DNA of 64,000 nt from Thermoflavimicrobium dichotomicum (GCF_900114055.1 NZ_FORR01000008.1:1-64000), one strand, 5' to 3'. Shown: positions 8,036-18,912, counted from the stretch's first letter. Notes: generated from the sequence alone by a model not told the origin. Numbers and translations: made by a program.

Positions 8036-8992
8036 TTGCTGCCTGTTTCGGAAGAATTAAAAAGGAAGCTTAAAAAAGTAAATGAATCTCTAAGAAAAAT
8101 ATACCCTATTTCCAATTTGGATCAAACAGAAATACGAGAACGGCTTTCAAGATATGGGAAATTTTATAAGATAGAGAAATGGAAGGATGATCAGTTAAAA
8201 GATTGGTTATCAAGTAAAACATTAGTTGGTGTCGATGGATCAGTCAATTCCACAAAAGGAATGCAGACACGTACATTATCTGTGTTTCAAGCCTTGGCAA
8301 AAGGAACACGTGGAGAAGAAAAATGGGCTGCAGATGTATTTACTCCTTTGTTGGCACCTGATGAAGAAGAGGAAGAGGGACAAGCAGCGCGAGAGGCAAA
8401 GGAAAGGGGTAAGCTTTTATCCGGTTTGGAACTGGAAGTAGCCAGGTTTGCGATTGAACACTGGCATCCGAAGGTCGTACTGATGGATGGTTCGCTATTG
8501 CACTTTTATATTGATCATTTGGAAGCGTGGATGCAAGTGGTTGAAGTTGCAGAGAAAACAGGTACTTTATTGGTTGGAGTGGCTGAAGAGATTGGAACAC
8601 GCAGTTTGGTAAAAGAAGTGTTTCCTGAGCTTAAGAATTGGTCTGACCGTGACTTGTTGTATGGTGTATTACAAGTTGGAGAAGCGTTTGAATGGGAGGA
8701 TTGGAGCCCGACAGGCAGTCAGATGTGGAAAATGGTATTGCGTTCTTCGCGCAGTCCCCAACCCATTGGGATTGATGGGTTGGAATCACAAAGAGAATAT
8801 CGGCATGATTTGGTACGATTGATCTATACTTTAACTCCGGAACAGGGGCGTGGAGTTCCTTTTTGGCTGGATATTGTTGATAATCAAGTGCGAGTGACTG
8901 ACCCGTTAGTTGAGACGATGGTAGAACAATATATTGATCCCGATTTGCGCCATCGACTGTTAGTTCCGAAGAGAACTGAACGGGTGATCTAG
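8036..8992 (+). CDS. nurA: NurA-domain nuclease
   Basis: A 318-residue NurA-family protein. The RNase H-like active site is suggested by GVDGSVN (D67) and VLMDGSLL (D151), the two conserved Asp-Gly-Ser blocks of the family. NurA is a 5'-3' exonuclease/endonuclease that works inside the HerA hexamer to resect DNA ends in archaea; bacterial pairs are less studied. The TTG at 8036 is chosen because AAGGAG lies 9 bases upstream; the TTG at 8027 touches that site. herA starts 24 bases downstream, so the pair is an operon. It is inserted between abrB and metG, which are neighbours in B. subtilis. Confidence 0.88.
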   Translation: MLPVSEELKRKLKKVNESLRKIYPISNLDQTEIRERLSRYGKFYKIEKWKDDQLKDWLSSKTLVGVDGSVNSTKGMQTRTLSVFQALAKGTRGEEKWAADVFTPLLAPDEEEEEGQAAREAKERGKLLSGLELEVARFAIEHWHPKVVLMDGSLLHFYIDHLEAWMQVVEVAEKTGTLLVGVAEEIGTRSLVKEVFPELKNWSDRDLLYGVLQVGEAFEWEDWSPTGSQMWKMVLRSSRSPQPIGIDGLESQREYRHDLVRLIYTLTPEQGRGVPFWLDIVDNQVRVTDPLVETMVEQYIDPDLRHRLLVPKRTERVI

Positions 8993-9015
8993 ACAAGAAA
9001 GAGGGGAATGGATCT

Positions 9016-10851
9016 ATGCAAGTTGTCGGGGTAACCACACAGCAAGAAGTTCATATTGTTTCGCGTGATCGGAAATTTCGGATCAATGAAATCCTGGTCA
9101 TTGAAGATCCTGCTTTAAACTATCCCAAAGGGGAAGTTGTCGAAACGATGGCTTATAACCGTTTGATCCCGATGGGATATGATAAGTCACTGGTTGATCA
9201 TCAAGTGTTGGAGACATTGCGCCACATTGGATATGATATTGAGTCTGATGAGATTAATGTGGCCAAATTGCGCCTGTTTGAAGAAGCACCCTACCCTGTT
9301 CGGACAGGCTGTGCTGTACGTTTGCCTGAATTTGATGAAGTCAGGCATTTATTGGTAAAAACGATGCCGGATGAGGGAATGGTGTTAGGAGAAATTCACG
9401 GGACAGAATCCATGGCTGACTCGATGAGTGAAGATTTGCAAGATCAAGTCATGATGTTGGAACAGGGAAAATTGAGATCTCAGCAAGGTGTTCCCTTTAT
9501 TTTTGATATTAAATCCATGCAGCAATACCCTCATGTAGGAGTGTTTGGCGGATCTGGATCTGGAAAATCATTTGGTTTGCGAGTGATGTTGGAAGAATTA
9601 ATGAAGCTGAGAATTCCTGCCATTGTATTTGATCCACACTTTGAAATGGATTTTCGTGACCGGGTTCCCGAATTGAAAGAAAGAAGCGAAGGGTTGATGG
9701 GACGTTCGGTTACTGTGCAGATTGGGCAAGATGTGGGGATTTCTTTTAGTGAATTGTCAACACGGGATATTGAACAGTTATTGGGAGCTGCTGGAGGCAA
9801 TTTAACGGAATCGATGGTCAATGTCATTCAAAGTTTACACCAGCGTAAGGATTCCTTTACCTCTTTTAGTGATCGTTTGAACAATTTGGTGCTAGCCCAA
9901 GAAGAAGGAAGCAATCATTTAAAACGAAAGTTAAATGATCCAGAATTAACTCCAATGGAAGCAGAGCGGATTAAAGATTTGCTTTCAATACTCCAGCAAT
10001 ATGGAACTCTGCCTCCTGCTTCTGTGAGAGGCATTCATTGGCGTCTCAACCGTTTGGAAAAGGCAGGGCTATTTCAACATGATATCCGGGCGATTGAAAA
10101 GGGACTGGAGCAGAGAAAATTGGTAGTTGTCCAAGGATCGGCCTGGGTTTTGCAAGTGTTTGCCACTTATGTCATTGGTGCTCTCTATCGCAAGCGGAGA
10201 GAATATAAGGATCGTAAAATGAATGGTGAAGAAGGAAAGTTTTTCCCTCCGTTTGTCATTGTTACTGATGAAGCCCATAATTTTGCTCCTAAAGGAGTGG
10301 ATTCGCCTGCCAAATCGATTCTGAAAGAAATTGCGCAAGAAGGTCGCAAATATGGTGTGTTTCTCTTTTTAGCGACTCAACGGCCTACTTTATTGGATGA
10401 AACCATTACAGCCCAGTTAAACACAAAGTTTGTGTTTCGTACGGTGAGAGCGACGGATATCCAAACGTTAAAAGAGGAAACGGATTTAACTTCGGAGGAA
10501 GCCAAACGCCTTCCATATTTACGTTCAGGGGATACATTTGTTTCTTCTGCGGCATTTGGTCGAACGGTTTTTATCCGAATTCGAGCTGCTTATACACGAA
10601 GTCCACATGTGGCGAATCCATTTGATGAATTGAACCAGTTTGCAGATGAGCGGGATGAAAAGGTACTAAAAGTGATTGAAAAACATCTCCCGATCTTTGA
10701 TACAGACTTATTGCCATTAACAGGAGAAATTCGCCGGGAATGTGGTCTGGACTGGGATGTTTCCCGTTTGAAAGAAGAGATGGAACGTTTGGCTGAAGAA
10801 GGGCAACTGAAAAAACATGAAACTCCCTTTGCGACTCGTTATGATAAATAA
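9016..10851 (+). CDS. herA: HerA-like hexameric ATPase/translocase
   Basis: A 611-residue FtsK/HerA-superfamily ATPase. An N-terminal HAS-barrel-like region spans about residues 1-120. Walker A is GGSGSGKS around residue 180, Walker B is FVIVTDEAHNFAP around residues 413-425, and sensor-type ATQRPTLLDETI follows. The C-terminus (about 540-611) is helical and charged. HerA forms a ring that moves double-stranded DNA and drives the NurA nuclease. The ATG at 9016 follows AAAGAGGGGAATGG. Its genetic setting among housekeeping genes argues for a repair role, but many HerA relatives act in phage defence, so the function here is inferred. Confidence 0.87.
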   Translation: MQVVGVTTQQEVHIVSRDRKFRINEILVIEDPALNYPKGEVVETMAYNRLIPMGYDKSLVDHQVLETLRHIGYDIESDEINVAKLRLFEEAPYPVRTGCAVRLPEFDEVRHLLVKTMPDEGMVLGEIHGTESMADSMSEDLQDQVMMLEQGKLRSQQGVPFIFDIKSMQQYPHVGVFGGSGSGKSFGLRVMLEELMKLRIPAIVFDPHFEMDFRDRVPELKERSEGLMGRSVTVQIGQDVGISFSELSTRDIEQLLGAAGGNLTESMVNVIQSLHQRKDSFTSFSDRLNNLVLAQEEGSNHLKRKLNDPELTPMEAERIKDLLSILQQYGTLPPASVRGIHWRLNRLEKAGLFQHDIRAIEKGLEQRKLVVVQGSAWVLQVFATYVIGALYRKRREYKDRKMNGEEGKFFPPFVIVTDEAHNFAPKGVDSPAKSILKEIAQEGRKYGVFLFLATQRPTLLDETITAQLNTKFVFRTVRATDIQTLKEETDLTSEEAKRLPYLRSGDTFVSSAAFGRTVFIRIRAAYTRSPHVANPFDELNQFADERDEKVLKVIEKHLPIFDTDLLPLTGEIRRECGLDWDVSRLKEEMERLAEEGQLKKHETPFATRYDK

Positions 10852-10870
10852 ATGGAGATGTTTCCTCGTC

Positions 10871-10946
10871 CAGAATGATGAGTTGAAACACAGGTCAGGA
10901 TCCTTTTTGAAAAGTCAAGCAGAAAGTTGAATTTTCCATCATTCTG
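10871..10946. repeat. 10 bp inverted repeat flanking the metG promoter -35 region
   Basis: CAGAATGATG (10871-10880) and CATCATTCTG (10937-10946) are exact complements separated by 56 bases. The right arm lies between the -35 and -10 hexamers of the metG promoter. It could end the herA transcript or act as an operator. Confidence 0.5.
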
Positions 10947-10956
10947 TGGCTATAAT
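10927..10956 (+). promoter_or_regulatory. Sigma-A promoter of the metG leader
   Basis: TTGAAT (10927-10932), an 18-base spacer and TATAAT (10951-10956) lie just before the T-box leader. Confidence 0.75.
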
Positions 10957-10977
10957 GAAAATAAATCATATAATGAA

Positions 10978-13235
<2,258 letters not shown>

Positions 13236-13264
13236 TTCTTTTCAAGCAGTAGATTGAAAAAAAA

Positions 13265-13330
13265 GCTCCTTTTCCAGTTGAGCAACTGTTGGATTGTACC
13301 CATTGGACGGGAGCGAGATGGAAAAGGAGC
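13265..13330 (+). repeat. Long hairpin downstream of metG
   Basis: GCTCCTTTTCCA (13265-13276) and TGGAAAAGGAGC (13319-13330) form a perfect 12 bp stem around a 42-base loop. No T run follows on the plus strand, but a separate terminator lies 36 bases on. It may be a processing or protective structure. Confidence 0.5.
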
Positions 13331-13366
13331 CATGACGCTCATAAAGTGACTTTGCCAACAAGCTGA

Positions 13367-13396
13367 ACCTCCCCAAAAAGGGAGGTATCATTTTTG
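13367..13396 (+). terminator. Terminator after metG
   Basis: ACCTCCC and GGGAGGT pair around CAAAAA and are followed by ATCATTTTTG. The rest of the 320-base gap 13236-13555 has the long hairpin listed separately and no visible gene. Confidence 0.75.
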
Positions 13397-13555
13397 TTAT
13401 GGTAAACGTGGTAACAGAAAGAAACAGAATATTATCTATAAGTACACGTCAATGAATCCTGCTAAAAGGGAAAAAGAATTCTAGATAAACTGGGTTTTCA
13501 CTTGCTTTTTGTCGTTCTGTTGACTACTTATATATGATAGAAGGTAGGTTACAGT

Positions 13556-14086
13556 GTGACGAGAAAAAAGGCCTTTTTCCCTATTTGGTCTGTGATCATG
13601 TTGACGGTTTTGGCTGTTGCCTTTTTCATTCGCCATTGTGTGTTTACTCCTTATGAAGTGTATGGGCGATCCATGAATCCTACTTTACAGGGTGGCGAAC
13701 TGTTATTGGTAAACAAATGGATTTATAAGCTATCCAATCCGGAATTTGGAGATATCATTGTTTTTCACACACGAGAAGGAGAGAATCATCAACCTAAAGA
13801 TTTTATCAAGCGTGTGATTGGATTGCCTGGTGATCATATTGTCATAGAACATGGGCATGTATTTCGTAATGGTCAACGATTGATAGAGCCTTATATTCAA
13901 GAACCGATGGAAGAAGAAAAGGAAACCAGTTTGGTTGTTCCAAATGGCAAGTTATTTGTGCTTGGAGATAATCGCAATGATAGCAAAGATAGTCGTGAAA
14001 TTGGTCCGATTGAACTAAAAGAAGTAGTCGGACGTGCTGAATGGATTATTTACCCCATGGAACGAATGAAATGGTTGGTGCATTAG
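13556..14086 (+). CDS. Type I signal peptidase
   Basis: A 176-residue Sip-type membrane protease. One N-terminal membrane anchor spans about residues 8-30. The catalytic serine is S39 in GRSMNPTL and the general base is K85 in DFIKRVIGLPGD; the box VLGDNRNDSKDSR is also present. It removes signal peptides from exported pre-proteins on the outer face of the membrane. The GTG at 13556 follows GAAGGTAGG. This gene is not found between metS and tatD in B. subtilis, so it is a local insertion. Which of the usual several Sip paralogues it is cannot be decided here. Confidence 0.92.
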   Translation: MTRKKAFFPIWSVIMLTVLAVAFFIRHCVFTPYEVYGRSMNPTLQGGELLLVNKWIYKLSNPEFGDIIVFHTREGENHQPKDFIKRVIGLPGDHIVIEHGHVFRNGQRLIEPYIQEPMEEEKETSLVVPNGKLFVLGDNRNDSKDSREIGPIELKEVVGRAEWIIYPMERMKWLVH

Positions 14087-14116
14087 CTGAATGAACAGAT
14101 CAAGGAGGAATTTGCC

Positions 14117-14896
14117 ATGCTATTTGATACACATGCACATTTAAACGATGCGAAATTTGCAGAAGATCAGGACGAAGTCATACAGAGGGCAAGAGAAGAA
14201 TATAGAGTTCGTTATATTTTAAATGTAGGTTATAATCGGGAGACCATTCCGACTTCTCTTGCTCTTGCTGAGAAGTATGATTTTATCTATACAAGTGTTG
14301 GTTGGCATCCGCATGATGCAGTTCATTGCACCGAGGAAGATCTGGAATGGATTCGTTCATTGACACGTCATCCCAAAGTGGTTGCTCTTGGGGAGATGGG
14401 GCTTGACTATTATTGGGACAACTCTCCACGTGATGTACAAAAAGAAGTGTTTCGCAAACAAATCCGTTTGGCACGTGAAGTGGGATTACCGATTATTATT
14501 CATGATCGGGATGCTCACGAAGATGTCGTACAAATTTTAAAGGAGGAGCATGCAGAAGAAGTAGGGGGTGTCATGCACTGTTTCAGCGGAGATCTCCATA
14601 TCATGGAAGCTTGTTTGGAGCTTAACTTTATGATTGGATTAGGCGGACCGGTTACATTTAAAAATGCGAAGTTGCCGAAAGAAATAGCCGTGCAGGTGCC
14701 TGAGGATCGTTTGCTGATCGAGACAGATTGCCCTTACTTGGCTCCGCACCCCTTTAGAGGAAAGCGAAATGAAACGGGATATGTCCGGTTAGTAGCAGAA
14801 CAAATTGCTGAACTTCGTGGAGTTTCATTTGAAAAACTGGCCCAATTGACAATGGATAATGCCAAAAGGCTATTTGGATTGACCGAACGTTTATGA
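14117..14896 (+). CDS. tatD: TatD family deoxyribonuclease
   Basis: A 259-residue metal-dependent TIM-barrel hydrolase. The metal-binding motif is DTHAHLND at the start, followed by SVGWHPHDA, the acid in GEMGLDYYW, IIHDRDAH, MHCFSGD and ETDCPYLAPHP, all in the family order. TatD enzymes are Mg-dependent 3'-5' DNases linked to repair and DNA turnover. The ATG at 14117 follows AAGGAGG. rnmV and ksgA follow as in B. subtilis, except that yabE is absent between tatD and rnmV. Confidence 0.95.
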   Translation: MLFDTHAHLNDAKFAEDQDEVIQRAREEYRVRYILNVGYNRETIPTSLALAEKYDFIYTSVGWHPHDAVHCTEEDLEWIRSLTRHPKVVALGEMGLDYYWDNSPRDVQKEVFRKQIRLAREVGLPIIIHDRDAHEDVVQILKEEHAEEVGGVMHCFSGDLHIMEACLELNFMIGLGGPVTFKNAKLPKEIAVQVPEDRLLIETDCPYLAPHPFRGKRNETGYVRLVAEQIAELRGVSFEKLAQLTMDNAKRLFGLTERL

Positions 14897-14969
14897 TTAT
14901 GGATATTTTTTCTTTCTTTTCAGTCTTTTTGGTTAAAATTTATATATAGTGGAGAAAGAGGTTTAGGCA

Positions 14970-15566
14970 TTGGTATTAAAGAGAATAAAAGAAGTAATTG
15001 TGGTGGAAGGCAGAAATGATACCGTTGCGGTTAAGCGAGCAGTTGAAGCAGATACAATTGAAACCAGAGGATCTGCAATTAGCAAGCAAGTGTTGGCTGA
15101 AATAGAGCGGGCACAACATCTTCGAGGAGTCATTGTCTTGACGGACCCAGATTATGCTGGAGAGAGAATCCGGCGAATTATTTCCGAACATGTACCTGGA
15201 GTGAAACATGCCTTTTTATCACAAAAATTGGCCAAAGGAAAAAATAAAGTCGGCGTAGAGCATGCTTCTGCCGAAGCGATTGCACAAGCTTTGGAGCAAG
15301 TGCGATCACCAGAAGGCTTTTTTGATAAAGAAGGGCCAATCACTTGGGAGGAGTACGTTGATTTGGGGTTTGCCGGTTCCCCTGATTCCCGTCATTTTAG
15401 AGAACAGGTAGCCGAAGAATTAGGAATTGGATATGGAAATGCCAAACAATTTTTTCGACGGCTACATATTCTATGTGTAAATAGAGAAGAGCTTTACCAA
15501 GCGATCAACCGAGTGAGAAAGGATGCAGGCGATGAAGCAAAAGACGATTTCTGTACGTACGCGTGA
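14970..15566 (+). CDS. rnmV: Ribonuclease M5
   Basis: A 198-residue protein with an N-terminal Toprim domain (VIVVEGRNDTVAVKRA, then VLTDPDYAGERIRR with the acidic pair DxD) and a C-terminal DUF4093 segment (GNAKQFFRRLHILCVN). RNase M5 makes the final double cut in 5S rRNA maturation with L18; the 5S gene itself is present at the left edge of the window. The start is TTG at 14970 behind GAAAGAGG. The end overlaps ksgA by 35 bases. Confidence 0.94.
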   Translation: MVLKRIKEVIVVEGRNDTVAVKRAVEADTIETRGSAISKQVLAEIERAQHLRGVIVLTDPDYAGERIRRIISEHVPGVKHAFLSQKLAKGKNKVGVEHASAEAIAQALEQVRSPEGFFDKEGPITWEEYVDLGFAGSPDSRHFREQVAEELGIGYGNAKQFFRRLHILCVNREELYQAINRVRKDAGDEAKDDFCTYA

Positions 15567-16404
15567 GATTTTAAATCAATATGGGCTCGTGCTGAAAAAA
15601 AGCTTGGGACAAAATTTTCTCACAGATCCTTATGTGTTGGAAAAAATTGTACAAGCAGCAGACTTGACGAATCACTCGGGGGTTATCGAGATCGGACCGG
15701 GAATTGGGGCTTTGACTGAAAAGTTGGCCGATGTGGCGAAAAGAGTAGTCGCCATTGAGATCGACCAGCGTTTGGTTCCTGTTTTAAATGAACTGTTTAA
15801 GGAAAGAAAAAATATAGATGTAATTCATGGGGATGCCTTGAAAGTTGACTTGCATCAAGTGATCACAAACCATCTGGCAGATGTGGATACGGTACATGTA
15901 GTAGCCAATCTCCCCTACTATGTTACTTCGCCCATATTAGTGCGTTTACTGGAAGAAAGGTTACCACTGAAAAATATTGTGGTAATGATACAAAAAGAGG
16001 TAGCTGATCGTTTAACCGCAACGCCAGGTACAAAAGACTATGGTTCACTGACCATATTGGTGCAGTATTTCGCTGTGGCGAAAGGGATCGCCCGCGTTCC
16101 TGGTCATGTATTTGTTCCACGGCCCCAAGTTGATTCAGCTGTTGTTAAGCTGGAGATTCGTGAAACACCTGCTGTAGAGGTAGCTGATGAAAAGCTGTTT
16201 TTCAAATTGGTACGTGCTGCGTTTGGACAACGTAGGAAAACGTTGTTAAATGCTCTTTATGCCGGTTTGCATTCATCAGCGACCAAGCAAGAAATTGAAC
16301 AATGGCTTACATCTGCAGGGATTGATCCAAAACGAAGAGGGGAAACATTAAATCTACAAGAATTTGCAGCCCTAACCGAAGTGATTCATTCAGCTAATGG
16401 TTAA
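15532..16404 (+). CDS. ksgA: 16S rRNA dimethyladenosine transferase KsgA
   Basis: A 290-residue Rossmann methyltransferase. KKSLGQNFLTDP, the SAM loop EIGPGIGALTE and the catalytic NLPYYVTSPI motif are all present. It dimethylates two adjacent adenines near the 3' end of 16S rRNA and acts as a late 30S assembly checkpoint. The ATG at 15532 is favoured because GAAAGGA lies at the right distance; an in-frame ATG at 15523 is too close to it. Translation is probably coupled to rnmV through the overlap. Confidence 0.96.
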   Translation: MKQKTISVRTREILNQYGLVLKKSLGQNFLTDPYVLEKIVQAADLTNHSGVIEIGPGIGALTEKLADVAKRVVAIEIDQRLVPVLNELFKERKNIDVIHGDALKVDLHQVITNHLADVDTVHVVANLPYYVTSPILVRLLEERLPLKNIVVMIQKEVADRLTATPGTKDYGSLTILVQYFAVAKGIARVPGHVFVPRPQVDSAVVKLEIRETPAVEVADEKLFFKLVRAAFGQRRKTLLNALYAGLHSSATKQEIEQWLTSAGIDPKRRGETLNLQEFAALTEVIHSANG

Positions 16405-16451
16405 CAGATCAATCGTCCAGTAGGTGAGTAATAGTCCAGGGAGGTTTAAAG

Positions 16452-16925
16452 TTGGACTTTTTTCATCCGCGCAAAGGTAGATGTAGCTTGGAACAGATGA
16501 TAGAAGGAATTCAATCTTTTGTGCGAGAAGACGAAAATGCGGAGTATAAGATTGTGATCGGAACCGATTCGCAGACACGAAATGGCGAGACGCTATTTGT
16601 CACAGCCATTATCGTCCAACGGATCGGAAAGGGTGCAGTGTTTTACTATACCCGTTTCCATCACAGGGCGATGAAGGATTTGCGCTATCGGATTTATCGC
16701 GAAACCGAATACAGCTTGGCATGTGTCGAGATGTTAAAAGAAAAAGGTTTTTTTCGGTTTTTTTCCAACTTACCCATGGAGATTCACCTCGACGTTGGAC
16801 AAAAAGGTGAAACGAGAAAGCTGATTCAAGAGGTAGTCGGTTGGGTGACATCGGTTGGTTATACTGCAAAAATCAAGCCAGAATCGTATGCAGCCAGTGC
16901 GGTAGCCGATCGTTTTACCAAATAA
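16452..16925 (+). CDS. YkuK-like ribonuclease H-like protein (DUF458)
   Basis: A 157-residue protein that matches the DUF458/YkuK family: the N-terminal DFFHPRKGR, then VIGTDSQTRNGETLFVTAI with an acidic RNase H-like strand, then EIHLDVGQKGETRKLI and the C-terminal PESYAASAVADRFTK. The fold suggests a nuclease, but no activity or substrate is established for the family. The TTG at 16452 follows GGGAGG. In B. subtilis this spot between ksgA and veg holds the spore-coat protease gene yabG, and ykuK lies elsewhere. Confidence 0.85.
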   Translation: MDFFHPRKGRCSLEQMIEGIQSFVREDENAEYKIVIGTDSQTRNGETLFVTAIIVQRIGKGAVFYYTRFHHRAMKDLRYRIYRETEYSLACVEMLKEKGFFRFFSNLPMEIHLDVGQKGETRKLIQEVVGWVTSVGYTAKIKPESYAASAVADRFTK

Positions 16926-16932
16926 AAATTCA

Positions 16933-16962
16933 TTGACAAAGTGATTGTCCCCTTGCTATAAT
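16933..16962 (+). promoter_or_regulatory. Upstream sigma-A promoter of veg (P1)
   Basis: A consensus TTGACA (16933-16938), an 18-base spacer and consensus TATAAT (16957-16962). Confidence 0.85.
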
Positions 16963-16970
16963 ACTTAAAT

Positions 16971-17000
16971 TTGACTTACGCCCCCTCTTTATAGTATAAT
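16971..17000 (+). promoter_or_regulatory. Downstream sigma-A promoter of veg (P2)
   Basis: TTGACT (16971-16976), an 18-base spacer and TATAAT (16995-17000), 38 bases after P1. The veg ribosome-binding site GAGGTGG follows within 20 bases. Confidence 0.85.
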
Positions 17001-17027
17001 CTTCTATAAGTGAGGTGGTCGTAAGTC

Positions 17028-17312
17028 ATGGGTAGAAATGCGCTATCTGAAATCAAATGTACATTGGATGGCTATATTGGATACAAGATCCGCCTAAAAG
17101 CCAATAGCGGCCGACGTAAGACCATTGAACGTACAGGAATTCTAGAGGAAACCTATCCATCTGTATTTATTGTTAAATTAGACGAGGACCAACATGCATT
17201 TAAGCGCGTTTCATACAGCTATGCAGATATTTTGACGGAATCTGTGGAGTTAACCATTCTCAATAATGATAATGAATTAGTCCCCGTCAAATATGTAAAG
17301 GAAACGCAATAA
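17028..17312 (+). CDS. veg: Veg protein
   Basis: A 94-residue protein of the Veg family (86 in B. subtilis). Conserved blocks are [37 protein letters not shown] and VSYSYADIL. Veg stimulates biofilm gene expression by inhibiting SinR in B. subtilis and has been tied to spore germination. The ATG at 17028 follows GAGGTGG. Two near-consensus promoters upstream predict very strong vegetative transcription, a known feature of veg. Confidence 0.95.
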   Translation: MGRNALSEIKCTLDGYIGYKIRLKANSGRRKTIERTGILEETYPSVFIVKLDEDQHAFKRVSYSYADILTESVELTILNNDNELVPVKYVKETQ

Positions 17313-17340
17313 ATAGAACACTTCGGTGTTCTATTTTTTT
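17311..17340 (+). terminator. Terminator of veg
   Basis: AAATAGAACAC and GTGTTCTATTT pair around a UUCG tetraloop and run into TTTTTTT. The left arm overlaps the veg stop codon. Confidence 0.95.
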
Positions 17341-17448
17341 ATGAGCTAAATGAAATTCTAACACAAAATCTGGATGGAATACAGCCAAACATCATGAACA
17401 TAATAAGAACACCCTGTTAAAATTGCTTGAATTAAAGGAGGCTTGAAA

Positions 17449-17637
17449 ATGGCGCGTCGTAAAGGTGTCATGTCTGAAGCCTTGAAAGTCGAGCTGGCCA
17501 AGGAATTAGGGTTTTATGATGTTGTCCAAAAAGAAGGCTGGGGCGGAATTAAAACCCGGGATGCCGGAAACATGGTGCGAAGAGCCATTGAATTGGCTGA
17601 AGAAAGGTTAGCTGATCGATCCAGTTCAAGTCAGTAA
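17449..17637 (+). CDS. sspF: Small acid-soluble spore protein SspF
   Basis: A 62-residue alpha/beta-type SASP close to B. subtilis Ssp[20 protein letters not shown] at the N-terminus and [20 protein letters not shown] at the C-terminus, containing the conserved GPR-type cleavage and DNA-binding regions. It coats forespore DNA. The ATG at 17449 has AAAGGAGG at the ideal distance. It lies between veg and ispE, the B. subtilis order. No clear sigma-G promoter was identified in the 109 bases between the veg terminator and the gene. Confidence 0.95.
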   Translation: MARRKGVMSEALKVELAKELGFYDVVQKEGWGGIKTRDAGNMVRRAIELAEERLADRSSSSQ

Positions 17638-17646
17638 CAGGGTGCT

Positions 17647-17675
17647 GATTTTAGAGAACATGGCTCTCTAAAATC
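17647..17675 (+). terminator. First hairpin after sspF
   Basis: GATTTTAGAGA and TCTCTAAAATC form a perfect 11 bp stem around ACATGGC. No T run follows; a true terminator is next to it. Confidence 0.55.
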
Positions 17676-17676
17676 C

Positions 17677-17717
17677 CAAAATCACTCCGCATTTCTGTGC
17701 GGAGTGATTTATTTTTT
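17677..17717 (+). terminator. Terminator after sspF
   Basis: AAATCACTCCGCA pairs with TGCGGAGTGATTT and is followed by ATTTTTTG. Confidence 0.9.
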
Positions 17718-17744
17718 GATTGGTTCAAGCTTATGATAAAATAA

Positions 17745-18017
17745 GGACGATTGTCTTTTTTAACACGTCATACATACAACTCTTTCTTTTTTATCAGGCT
17801 TTTGAAATGGTTGGCCTTGTTGCATAATCATCCAGTCTTGGAGCGAATCGATTTTGTGTAGGAACGACTTTTGCGCCAAACGGGAGCGAAAAGGGAGTTC
17901 AAAAACGGTAAGCATCTGGATAATGCATCAGCCTATTTGCTTATTAAAAAATATCTGGTTCAGATAGAACAGGTTCATGTACAAAAAACGGTTTTTGATC
18001 TTTGTACCAGTTGGTAA
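17745..18017 (+). other. Possible eroded coding remnant before ispE
   Basis: One frame is open over about 90 codons with a single TAG at 17859. The second half reads like a normal soluble protein tail (for example GAKREFKNGKHLDNASAYLL). No ribosome-binding site or credible start exists, and I do not recognise a family. It may simply be chance. Confidence 0.25.
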
Positions 18018-18033
18018 GGAAAGGTGGGAAGAT

Positions 18034-18912
18034 ATGTACATATCAGAAAAAGCACCAGCAAAGATTAATTTGACCTTGGATGTTTTATATAAAAGAGATG
18101 ATGGTTATCATGAGTTGGAAATGGTAATGACCACCATTGATTTGGCGGATCGCATCGATTTGATCGATCTTCCTTATAATGAAATTCGTCTGGAAAGCAG
18201 CTCCGGATTAGTCCCCCAAGATGAACGGAATCTGGCTTATTTGGCAGCTAAACGGTTAAAAGAAAAAATGAGGATTGATCGAGGGGTATCCATCTATATA
18301 TCCAAACAAATTCCTGTAGCTGCTGGACTGGCTGGTGGTAGCAGTGATGCAGCGGCAACATTACGAGGTTTGAATAAACTGTGGAAATTGGGTTTGAGTT
18401 TGGAAGAACTCGCAGACATTGGCGCTGAAATTGGATCGGATGTTCCATTTTGTGTATATAGTCATACGGCCATTGCAAAAGGTCGAGGAGAGATTTTAAT
18501 CCCCCTTCCGCCGCCCCCGCCTTGTTGGGTTGTTTTAGCTAAACCGGTTCATGGTGTGTCTACAGCCGATATATTTGGCCAACTTCGTGTCGATGAAATC
18601 CGTGTTCACCCTTCTACTGAGGCCATGGCAGCAGCGATTCGTTCAAATGATTTTGAAGCCATTTGCAACCATTTGGGCAATGTTCTTGAACCGGTTACCA
18701 TGAGCATGTATCCAGAAGTACGCAAAATTAAAGATAAAATGATTCAATTTGGGGCAGATGCCGTTTTGATGTCCGGAAGTGGTCCCACTGTATTTGCATT
18801 GGTCAAACAGGAATCTCGGGCGCAAAGATTGGTCAATAGTTTAAAAGGATTTTGCCAGCATGTTTTTTTGGTCAGAATGTTAGGTATACTTGATCAAAGA
18901 CGAACAAAGTGA
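18034..18912 (+). CDS. ispE: 4-diphosphocytidyl-2-C-methyl-D-erythritol kinase
   Basis: A 292-residue GHMP kinase (289 in B. subtilis). [25 protein letters not shown] is the IspE signature (split here: [12 protein letters not shown] then DDGYHELEM), the phosphate loop is [19 protein letters not shown], and the third GHMP motif is [11 protein letters not shown]. It performs the ATP-dependent phosphorylation step of the MEP isoprenoid pathway. The ATG at 18034 follows AAGGTGGGA and matches the family start; the longer frame upstream is not needed. purR follows within 42 bases. Confidence 0.96.
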   Translation: MYISEKAPAKINLTLDVLYKRDDGYHELEMVMTTIDLADRIDLIDLPYNEIRLESSSGLVPQDERNLAYLAAKRLKEKMRIDRGVSIYISKQIPVAAGLAGGSSDAAATLRGLNKLWKLGLSLEELADIGAEIGSDVPFCVYSHTAIAKGRGEILIPLPPPPPCWVVLAKPVHGVSTADIFGQLRVDEIRVHPSTEAMAAAIRSNDFEAICNHLGNVLEPVTMSMYPEVRKIKDKMIQFGADAVLMSGSGPTVFALVKQESRAQRLVNSLKGFCQHVFLVRMLGILDQRRTK

